From assembly GCA_030604545.1 (NCBI GenBank), contig JAUVVS010000186.1, forward strand, positions 1-5,179: 5,179 bases of DNA, written 5' to 3'. Positions 1-5,104 of this stretch are shown here, piece by piece (positions within the stretch are counted from its first letter, which is position 1; each line of letters starts with the position of its first letter). The position numbers and the translations under genes are program-made. Below the pieces are notes generated by a model, which did no database searches, was not told the DNA's origin, and saw only the letters and a list, made by a program, of their open reading frames with translations. Source of the DNA: Deltaproteobacteria bacterium (lineage in GTDB: Bacteria; Desulfobacterota; Desulfobacteria; Desulfobacterales; JAUVVS01).

Positions 1-2
1 AT

Positions 3-152
3 TGGGCTTATCCAGGACATGGCATTATCAGCAAGAAAAATCAAAGGCTGTTTAAGGCATGGGATAAAGAAGATCCCGTCGATGCTTGGGAATGTGAACG
101 ATGCAAAAGGATAGAACAAATTGGTTATGCTAACCTAAAATTGACCCCCTAA
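3..152 (+). pseudogene. endA: Endonuclease I (EndA/Vvn family), C-terminal fragment cut by the IS
   Basis: This is the end of a reading frame that enters from the left edge. It encodes WAYPGHGIISKKN, then LFKAWDKEDPVDAWECER and CKRIEQI. The AWxKxxPVxxWECERxxRI pattern is the C-terminal signature of the endonuclease I family, which are secreted or periplasmic nucleases with a beta-beta-alpha-metal fold; E. coli EndA has a very similar NAWNKMYPVTDWECER stretch. The catalytic histidine region would lie upstream, outside the window. Only about 42 codons appear to be host sequence. The frame then enters the left IS end at about 128 and stops at TAA 150-152, so the family's last 15-25 residues, normally after an IQGNxNP-like motif, are replaced by an IS-encoded tail (ANLKLTP). 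Whether the shortened enzyme works is unknown. The family assignment is strong; the exact host/IS border is uncertain because GYAN resembles the family's GNxN. Confidence 0.85.
128..150 (+). repeat. IS21 left terminal repeat, outer copy (L1)
   Basis: It begins TGCTAACCTAAAATTGACCC and matches the reverse complement of the right outer repeat at 18 of the first 21 bases. The three mismatches (third, fourth and ninth bases) are all in the tip, while the AAAATTGACCCC core is exact. The tip also reads in frame with the interrupted endonuclease gene, so part of it may be host sequence. Confidence 0.8.
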
Positions 153-161
153 TAGGACAAA

Positions 162-184
162 CGACAACCGAAAATTGACCCCTC
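162..184 (+). repeat. IS21 left terminal repeat, inner copy (L2)
   Basis: It reads CGACAACCGAAAATTGACCC followed by CTC. From the fourth base on it is identical to the reverse complement of the right outer repeat. Its first eight bases (CGACAACC) equal those of the right inner repeat read inward. It starts 34 bases inside the start of L1, whereas the corresponding offset at the right end is 24 bases. It is a likely second IstA binding site. Confidence 0.8.
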
Positions 185-206
185 TTGAGCCGCCCTCTGG
201 TATTAT
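175..206 (+). promoter_or_regulatory. Candidate istAB promoter with extended -10
   Basis: TGGTATTAT at 198-206 fits an extended -10 element (TGn followed by TATTAT, five of six matches to TATAAT). A TTGACC -35-like hexamer at 175-180 lies in the inner terminal repeat, but the spacing of 20 bases is longer than ideal, so the extended -10 would carry most of the activity. Transcription would begin near 213, ahead of the istA ribosome site. If real, IstA binding to the inner repeat would cover the -35 and could give autoregulation; that is inference. Confidence 0.35.
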
Positions 207-249
207 AGGATTGTTAGCTATCAATCTTATAACGGAGGGAGAAAGGAGA

Positions 250-1752
250 ATGCTCAAAGTGGATCAGTATGACTATATTCGAACAGCGCATCGAGTTTAT
301 GGGAAAAAGATCAAACAGATCGCAAGAGAGACCGGCCATTCAAGGAATACAATTAAAAAAGTATTGCGTGGCGAATACAGCGGATATAAACCCAGGGTTA
401 TGCAGCCATATCCGATATTAGGTCCCTATCTTAAGATCATAGATAAATGGTTGGAGGATGACAAACAGCGCCCTAAAAAGCAGCGTCATACAGCGGTTCG
501 GATTTATAATCGGCTCAAGCAGGAACATGATTTTCAAGGTACGGAGACGACCGTCAGGCGATATGTTCGTGAAGCCAAACTGAGACTGGGAGTCGGTTCT
601 CCGCAGGTATTTATTCCATCAGATCCCCATATCGGCGTGGAGGCCGAAGTTGACTGGGGAAGGTGTATGGCGATTTTAGGGGGTGTTGAGACTCAGCTAA
701 AGTTTTTTTGCATGCGCTCAAAGTATTCCGGTAAGCATTTTGTGCGCTGTTACCCCTGTGAACGTCAGCAGGCGCTATTTGATGGACATATTCAAGCCTT
801 TGCATTTTTCGATGGTGTCTTTCCGGTCCTGATCTATGACAATTTGACCACAGCGGTGCAAAAGGTATTTTGGGGTAAAAAAAGGATTCTTCAGGAATCA
901 TATGACAAGTTTCGTGCCTTTTACAATTTTACTCCCCGTTTTTGCAATCCCGGTCAAGGGCATGAAAAAGGCGGTATCGAAGGTTTGGTTGGTTATGCCC
1001 GGCGCAACTATATGGTACCTGTTCCAGAGGCCGAGACTTTAGAAGCGTTAAATGAAAAGCTTTTAAAGGATTGTCTTGCATATGGTGGCCACAGGATATC
1101 CGGCAGAGAGCAGACCGTAAATGAGCTCTACGAAGCAGAAAAGAAGCATCTGATAACCCTACCGGATATTCCGTTTAGCAACCTTGAGACATCTTGTGGA
1201 AAAGTGGATAAATATTCTACGGTTGTCGTCGATAAAAATCGGTATTCGGTGCCAACATCATATGCCTATTTTAAGGTCAATGTTGTTTTGTATGTAGCTC
1301 GTGTTGAGATATTTTATGGGAGTAAAAAAATTGCATCTCATCTACGGCTTTACAGCAACAACAAATGGAGTCTTTTGCCGGAGCACTATCTGGAACTTAT
1401 TCAACAGCGGCCGCAGGCATTTGAATCAGCCCGCCCCATACGGCAATGGCGTGAACGCTGGCCGTTTTGCCTTGAGAGGCTTTTAGAGCGTTTTTGCCAA
1501 AAGCAGGGCGACACAAAGGGCATCAAGGATTTCATATCCGTTTTGATGCTTTACAAAGATCACGATGCTAAAGATATTGAAGCGGCCGTTGAGCAGGCTC
1601 TTTCAGCCCATGTCAGCTCCAGCCAGGCAGTAGAACACATTTTAAAGCGTTCACCAGATCATCATGATCCATCGTTTGCGTCTTTGACAAACTGGCAAAC
1701 CCTTCCGATTCCGGATGTAACCATATATGAACAGATCGGAGGTGGGTTATGA
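250..1752 (+). CDS. istA: IS21-family DDE transposase IstA
   Basis: This 500-residue protein catalyses cutting and strand transfer of the IS ends. An N-terminal helix-turn-helix lies near residues 20-39 (IKQIARETGHSRNTIKKVL), followed by a basic linker and an RNase H-like integrase core. The catalytic triad is visible as D135 (EVDWG), D197 (IYDNL) and E244 (HEKGGIEG). A small beta-rich segment with YSVP at 332-335 follows, as is usual for IstA. The length is normal and there is no frameshift. I chose ATG 250 because GGAGG lies at 234-238 with an 11-base spacer and MLKVDQYDYIR is a typical IstA start. The frame is open back to a TTG at 175, but that lies inside the inner terminal repeat and has no ribosome site. 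The last four bases overlap istB, indicating translational coupling. IstA needs IstB for efficient transposition. Confidence 0.96.
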   Translation: MLKVDQYDYIRTAHRVYGKKIKQIARETGHSRNTIKKVLRGEYSGYKPRVMQPYPILGPYLKIIDKWLEDDKQRPKKQRHTAVRIYNRLKQEHDFQGTETTVRRYVREAKLRLGVGSPQVFIPSDPHIGVEAEVDWGRCMAILGGVETQLKFFCMRSKYSGKHFVRCYPCERQQALFDGHIQAFAFFDGVFPVLIYDNLTTAVQKVFWGKKRILQESYDKFRAFYNFTPRFCNPGQGHEKGGIEGLVGYARRNYMVPVPEAETLEALNEKLLKDCLAYGGHRISGREQTVNELYEAEKKHLITLPDIPFSNLETSCGKVDKYSTVVVDKNRYSVPTSYAYFKVNVVLYVARVEIFYGSKKIASHLRLYSNNKWSLLPEHYLELIQQRPQAFESARPIRQWRERWPFCLERLLERFCQKQGDTKGIKDFISVLMLYKDHDAKDIEAAVEQALSAHVSSSQAVEHILKRSPDHHDPSFASLTNWQTLPIPDVTIYEQIGGGL

Positions 1753-2501
1753 ATGCAGGGATGAAAGCATTGTTAAATGACAATCTTAAAAGCTTAAAGC
1801 TGTCCACGATGATACGCAATCTGCAGGGCCACCTTCGCCAGGCCAAACAGGATAAGCTGGATTATGATGAATTTCTTTTAAATTTAACGGAGGCTGAAGT
1901 TCAGGTTCGTAAGGAAAATGGACGTAAGCGAAGATTGGGAGAAGCCAAATTCCCGTTATTAAAACCGCTTGAAACATTTAATTTTGAGGCAGCCCCGGAT
2001 CTGGATGCCCGGCTCATTAAGGAACTTTCAAGTTGTGAGTATATTAGAAAATCCCGTAATATCATTTTTATGGGCAAAAGCGGCACCGGTAAAACGCACC
2101 TTGCAACCGGACTTGGCATGGAAGCTTGCAAACAGGGGATAAGAACACGCTTTGTTACCGGTTGCGGCCTTGCCAATGAACTTATTGAAGCCCGAGATGA
2201 AAAATTGTTAGGCCGTACCGTAAAACGTTATGCCGGCTATGGTTTACTCATCGTTGATGAGTTGGGCTACGTTCCTTTCTCCAAAGAGGGCGCTCAGCTT
2301 ATTTTTCAAATATTGGCCGAGCGCCACGAGAGAAAATCGGTCATGATCACGACCAATATGGGATTTGGAGATTGGACACAAATATTTGGTGATCCCAATA
2401 TGACCGCAGCGCTCCTGGATCGAATAACCCACAAAGCGCATGTGATCAATTGCAGCTGGGAAAGTTACCGGCTCAAGGAAACCCTTAAAAAAAGCAATTA
2501 A
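1749..2501 (+). CDS. istB: IS21-family helper ATPase IstB (AAA+)
   Basis: This 250-residue ATPase assists IstA by binding and remodelling target DNA; it is related to DnaC. A basic N-terminal region (about 1-75, with RKENGRKRRL) precedes the AAA+ core. Walker A is GKSGTGKTH with K115 and T116, Walker B is LLIVDE with D170 and E171, sensor 1 is ITTN with N203, and a conserved arginine occurs at R225 in LLDRITHKA. The start is ATG 1749, inside the ATGA overlap with the istA stop, with GGAGGTG at 1738-1744 as ribosome site. Length is typical and the gene is intact. Reinitiation after istA probably sets the IstA:IstB ratio. The closest alternative would be a DnaC-type loader, but the istA context excludes it. 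Confidence 0.96.
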   Translation: MNAGMKALLNDNLKSLKLSTMIRNLQGHLRQAKQDKLDYDEFLLNLTEAEVQVRKENGRKRRLGEAKFPLLKPLETFNFEAAPDLDARLIKELSSCEYIRKSRNIIFMGKSGTGKTHLATGLGMEACKQGIRTRFVTGCGLANELIEARDEKLLGRTVKRYAGYGLLIVDELGYVPFSKEGAQLIFQILAERHERKSVMITTNMGFGDWTQIFGDPNMTAALLDRITHKAHVINCSWESYRLKETLKKSN

Positions 2502-2518
2502 ACGAAAAGGTACTCAAC

Positions 2519-2782
2519 ATGGCGGAAATTGCAATATATAACGCCCTAAAAAGCAGACTGGAAACAATCGATATTGAATTCACGGATAAAAACACGACAT
2601 GGTTTGATGATTGCTTCAACGATCAGAACATCCATATGATTACAGATGCTTTCGGTGGTTTGCTGATCAGAGAATATGGATATAATTATCCTATATGGAT
2701 TGATGGCGTATCAAGAGCCGCAATCGGATATAGCAGACGCAAGGCATTCCGTCTGAAAGACGGTTATACGAAAAGTAGTTAA
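2519..2782 (+). CDS. Small protein of unknown function inside the IS (possible passenger or accessory gene)
   Basis: This 87-codon frame begins 17 bases after the istB stop, in the same direction, and ends about 50 bases before the right-end repeats. AAAAGG at 2505-2510 sits eight bases before the ATG, a good ribosome site, so it is probably co-transcribed with istAB. The protein starts MAEIAIYNALKSRLETIDIE, contains an acidic and aromatic middle (TTWFDDCFND, FGGLLIREYGYNYPIWIDG) and ends in a basic stretch (YSRRKAFRLKDGYTKSS). I see no signal peptide, membrane segment, helix-turn-helix or metal-binding cluster. I do not recognise the family. Standard IS21 elements have only istA and istB, so this is either an accessory factor for this IS lineage or a captured cargo gene. 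Its in-operon position and RBS argue that it is a real gene. Confidence 0.65.
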   Translation: MAEIAIYNALKSRLETIDIEFTDKNTTWFDDCFNDQNIHMITDAFGGLLIREYGYNYPIWIDGVSRAAIGYSRRKAFRLKDGYTKSS

Positions 2783-2834
2783 CGCATTACGTGTTATCTG
2801 TTTTGGCAGAGAGGGTTTTTTTAATCAAATTAAG

Positions 2835-2857
2835 AAGGGGTCAAAATTGGGTTGTCG
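2835..2857 (-). repeat. IS21 right terminal repeat, inner copy (R2)
   Basis: Read inward from the right end it is CGACAACCCAATTTTGACCC followed by CTT. It shares CGACAACC and TTTTGACCCC or TTGACCCC with the left repeats but has a variant middle (CAATTTT instead of GAAAATT). It lies next to R1, separated by one base. Confidence 0.8.
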
Positions 2858-2858
2858 T

Positions 2859-2881
2859 GAGGGGTCAATTTTCGGTTGACA
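2859..2881 (-). repeat. IS21 right terminal repeat, outer copy (R1)
   Basis: On the + strand it ends in TTTTCGGTTGACA, so the element finishes with CA as expected for IS21. Its reverse complement matches the left inner repeat from the fourth base on and the left outer repeat except at the tip. The last six bases are TTGACA, a perfect -35 hexamer pointing outward; in IS21 an outward -35 at one end is known to form a promoter when two copies or an IS circle bring the ends together. Confidence 0.85.
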
Positions 2882-2930
2882 TTTCCAACTTCTCCAAGGC
2901 CGCCTCACTTGCACCATCGCTTGCTGTCAT
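2865..2930 (-). pseudogene. 5' stub of an unidentified gene cut off by the IS right end
   Basis: On the minus strand an ATG at 2930 lies 25 bases after the cytidylyltransferase stop and follows a purine-rich ribosome site (AGGAGAGGGAAGAGAGA). It opens MTASDGASEAALEKLE, 16 codons of host sequence, then runs into the IS right end at 2881, picks up MSTEN and stops at TGA 2867-2865. The spacing and ribosome site suggest the second gene of an operon with the cytidylyltransferase, with everything beyond codon 16 lost or moved elsewhere. Sixteen residues are too few to name a family. It could instead be chance, since short open frames are common in GC-richer DNA; the ribosome site is the main support. 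Confidence 0.45.
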
Positions 2931-2955
2931 TCTCTCTTCCCTCTCCTGGTCGAAG

Positions 2956-3402
2956 TCAGATGAATGCTTCGTCGGATGAAGCGTGCCGCAGTTCGAATTG
3001 CCTTCCTATGATTCTGCGGACGATCTCATGCGTTGAGATGCCGCGGGTATAAGGCACGGTACGAAAAATCCCCATCTCCATGGGCACCTTGTAGTAGTAC
3101 TCCAGTTTCTCCTGGGAGAAATCGTCGCCGTGGACTACCAAGTGGATGTCGTGTTTCTCGATCCAGGCACGGCCAATTATAAAGGGAGCCTCAGGAAGCA
3201 CTTCGTCGACATAGCGACATCCAGCCACGGAAGCCACACGCTCCTCCATCGTAAGGATAGATCTACACTTGTACGACAATAGGACATCGTCTCCATGGAT
3301 ACCCACCAAAAGATAGTCTCCCAAGGCGCGAGCCTTCTTCAGAAACTCAACATGACCACAGTGAAAAAGATCGGCCACCATGTCTGCGTATACTCTTATC
3401 AT
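2956..3402 (-). CDS. Cytidylyltransferase-family protein, ethanolamine-phosphate / glycerol-3-phosphate type
   Basis: This 148-residue protein belongs to the HxGH nucleotidyltransferase superfamily, which joins CTP to a phospho-alcohol to give a CDP-alcohol and pyrophosphate. HCGH lies at residues 14-17, after IRVYADMVADLF and before a helix FLKKARALGDYLLVGIHGDD. The C-terminal signature TRGISTHEIVRRI, with R120 and IST, corresponds to the RTxGxSTT loop of TagD and Pcy2 enzymes. VDEVLPEAPF and VVHGDDF fit eukaryotic-type ethanolamine-phosphate cytidylyltransferases (VDEVVPAAPY, CVHGND) at least as well as TagD. Length suits a single-domain enzyme; a cytoplasmic location is expected. I chose ATG 3402, with GAGG five bases upstream; a GTG at 3408 overlaps that ribosome site. 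An unidentified gene stub follows closely. The substrate (phosphoethanolamine, glycerol-3-phosphate or another) cannot be fixed from sequence alone. Confidence 0.88.
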   Translation of the reverse strand: MIRVYADMVADLFHCGHVEFLKKARALGDYLLVGIHGDDVLLSYKCRSILTMEERVASVAGCRYVDEVLPEAPFIIGRAWIEKHDIHLVVHGDDFSQEKLEYYYKVPMEMGIFRTVPYTRGISTHEIVRRIIGRQFELRHASSDEAFI

Positions 3403-3408
3403 TGGCAC

Positions 3409-3894
3409 CTCTTTCTCAAGGCATTCGCAACTGGGCTGCGCACTTGGATGGGTGCGTCAACATCATGTCCAGGCTCGGCTCGGGAGGAGCCCTGCCTGCC
3501 GTCACGTCTTATGTCTCCGCCCCAGTTGCTCCGCCTCACACAAACGCAAGTCACCACTACAGTTCCTCTGTCCCGTCTTCACAACATAATGTTTCTCGAT
3601 GACACACAATTATTGTATACGTTGCAGGATGAGTGTCAAATTGTTTGGGCTTTTGTGCCGAGGGACCATTGCCATGTTCTGAAATCATCGGAGGTTGGAC
3701 TTCCCCAGATCATACTGCCCAGAACAACGCAAGTCCTTGGGTAGCTCCGAACTTGTGAGCCCCATCGCCTCGCTTGGGATGTAACAGTTTGGACAAATGC
3801 GTAATGCTCCCATGAGACTCTATCAATCATGAAAATAGAGATGAATACCTATACGTGAAGATCATAGTTACGACAATTGTATCCATTTTTACCG
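3409..3894. other. 486-base gap between cytidylyltransferase and licD, no convincing gene
   Basis: Composition changes inside this gap: 3409-3830 resembles the GC-richer cytidylyltransferase DNA, and from about 3830 it becomes AT-rich like licD. A + strand frame covering 3295-3744 is open but runs antisense through the start of the cytidylyltransferase and has no recognisable content. On the minus strand, 3813-3685 encodes 42 residues with RICPNCY and a later cysteine (DLRC), faintly like a zinc-ribbon fragment, but without a good ribosome site. A five-base-pair hairpin (GGCTC/GAGCC, 3477-3491) has no T-run and is a poor terminator. The stretch may be the leader of the cytidylyltransferase gene or decayed coding DNA. 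Confidence 0.5.
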
Positions 3895-4542
3895 CTATAT
3901 TTCCTTCTTAATAAATAGATTTGTTTCAGAATCAAATATAAAATCTTCTCCTATGTAACCATAACAAATTTCTAAATAATCTTGTGCTTTATTAGGACAA
4001 GGACACATTAACCCCTCAAATTGAATACAACCTAATGGAAAAATTACATCTTCTGGAAACCACTTTTCATTTATTCCAAAACCCTGATAATCCATCACAT
4101 ACATCTTTTTTATTTTATCATAATCATAAAAATAAATATCATGTTGAACTAAATACCATTCGTTATTTTTACTATCATAAAGTTTTTCTCCATCCTTGAG
4201 AAATATTTGGTATTTAGTCGTAGAAATACCAAAAAGATTAGATATTTTCTCATATTGATATCTGGAAGGTAGGTTTTTTTTCAATAATTTATCTATCTCT
4301 TCAAAATATTCTTTTCTACAACTGAAATCAATATCATTATCATGCAAAAGAATTCTTCCACTTCTATACGCACCTAAAAGGGTTCCATAATCTATCCAAT
4401 ATTCTATACCTGCATTATCTAAAATATCTTTTACTATCCTAAACTGAATCAAGCGTTCACTTTTTACTCTTTTATTTCTTTCAATTGTTTCTTTGACATT
4501 ATCAGTGGTAACATCACCCCACCAACTCAATGATTGTTTCAT
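3895..4542 (-). CDS. LicD-family phosphotransferase (phosphocholine/phospho-alcohol transfer to glycans)
   Basis: This 215-residue protein carries the LicD (nucleotidyltransferase-fold) signature: YWIDYGTLLGAYRSG at about residues 48-62, then the metal-binding motif HDNDIDF with D68, D70 and D72, and the C-terminal YLEICYG at 189-195. LicD proteins move phosphocholine or related phospho-alcohols from a CDP donor to cell-surface sugars; eukaryotic fukutin-like enzymes share the fold. No signal peptide or membrane segment is evident, so it should act in the cytoplasm before glycan export. I prefer ATG 4542, with AGGA nine bases upstream and MKQSLSWWGD following. An in-frame ATG at 4605 would add 21 residues but has no ribosome site. 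The gene is markedly AT-rich compared with the cytidylyltransferase, which suggests a separate origin. The acceptor and exact alcohol are unknown. Confidence 0.88.
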   Translation of the reverse strand: MKQSLSWWGDVTTDNVKETIERNKRVKSERLIQFRIVKDILDNAGIEYWIDYGTLLGAYRSGRILLHDNDIDFSCRKEYFEEIDKLLKKNLPSRYQYEKISNLFGISTTKYQIFLKDGEKLYDSKNNEWYLVQHDIYFYDYDKIKKMYVMDYQGFGINEKWFPEDVIFPLGCIQFEGLMCPCPNKAQDYLEICYGYIGEDFIFDSETNLFIKKEI

Positions 4543-4616
4543 AACCTTTTTTCCTAATTCACCTTTGATAAAACAAAAACCCAAATCGGTATTCAGTATT
4601 ACCATATTTCGGAGTA

Positions 4617-4647
4617 CTTATATCACATATTCCGCACATCTGGTCAA
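4617..4647 (-). promoter_or_regulatory. Weak candidate promoter for licD
   Basis: On the minus strand TTGACC (4647-4642) and TATAAG (4622-4617) each match the sigma-70 hexamers at five of six bases, but the spacer is 19 bases, longer than ideal. Transcription would start near 4610, leaving about 70 bases of leader before ATG 4542 and almost none before ATG 4605, which agrees with the shorter start. In AT-rich DNA such matches arise easily by chance. Confidence 0.25.
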
Positions 4648-4866
4648 AGACAATTATTATTTTCCCTCACCGAGAATTAAAATCCCCGTTTTCAATAAAC
4701 CATAATTTTGAATAAAACATATGTTTATGATTTGAATACATCTTTTCATATTTATCACCAAACAAAGGAGAAATTCATTACCTTGCGAAAAAAATAACCA
4801 AAATGATAAATAGAACGAAATTGAAATCTAAAGATGAAAACCGTTGGAAAAAGCAGAGTTAACACT

Positions 4867-4882
4867 ACCGCAAAGCGGTTTT
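4867..4882 (+). terminator. Short hairpin with T-tract, weak terminator candidate
   Basis: The five-base stem ACCGC/GCGGT closes a three-base AAA loop and is followed by a tract of only four T residues counted from the stem end (4879-4882). Stem and T-run are both short, and no gene on the + strand ends just before it, so a real terminator role is doubtful. Confidence 0.15.
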
Positions 4883-5104
4883 GTACATGTAACACGTATC
4901 TCAGAAAACAACCAGTTTATTACGACAATTGAATTTTGGCCGCCCAGCACAATATATTGTATAAACGCCAATCCTAATTTTTTCGATAAAAATTCATGAT
5001 TTCTGCCTTGAACTTAGCAAAATTTTAGCCCTAAAAATGCTTGATTTACAAACGAAATCAGCTATAAATTCAAATAATTTACAGGTGTAACATTAGGCAA
5101 CGAA

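Larger units (their letters stand above)
128..2881 (+). mobile_element. IS21-family insertion sequence, apparently complete
   Basis: The element is about 2.75 kb, begins with TG and ends with CA, and carries istA and istB as overlapping genes in the family's usual order. Each end holds two copies of a ~23-base repeat with the core AAAATTGACCCC or a close variant: direct within an end, inverted between ends. Multiple terminal repeats of this kind are typical of IS21 and are the expected transposase binding sites. Both genes are full length with their key motifs, so the copy may still be active. A third small ORF lies between istB and the right end. Flanks are ATTGGTTA on the left and TTTCCAAC on the right, so no 4-8 bp target duplication is visible, and the two sides belong to different genes. 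The left tip differs from the right tip at several of the first nine bases, so its exact limit is less certain. Confidence 0.92.

Noticed and set aside
175..249. Upstream extension of istA to a TTG codon
   Set aside because: The TTG is inside the terminal repeat and ahead of the candidate promoter -10, and it lacks a ribosome site; ATG 250 gives the typical IstA N-terminus.
2780..2822. Possible terminator after the 87-codon gene (hairpin 2780-2796 and T-run 2816-2822)
   Set aside because: The TAAC...GTTA stem includes a G-T pair and is not next to the T-run; the four-base TCTG/CAGA stem nearer the T-run is separated from it by GAGGG. Neither makes a convincing intrinsic terminator.
3295..3744. 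Long + strand open frame (149 codons)
   Set aside because: It lies antisense to the start of the well-supported cytidylyltransferase, has no ribosome site or recognisable motif, and its sequence is low-complexity in character; most likely a by-product of GC-richer DNA.
4543..4605. Longer licD start at ATG 4605
   Set aside because: It has no ribosome site and would lie almost on the predicted transcription start; ATG 4542 has AGGA nine bases upstream. The extra 21 residues show no LicD feature.
4563..4640. Minus-strand frame with MCGICDIST, reminiscent of the MCGI start of glutamine amidotransferases
   Set aside because: It stops after about 26 codons, lies out of frame just before licD, and nothing beyond the first residues fits that family.
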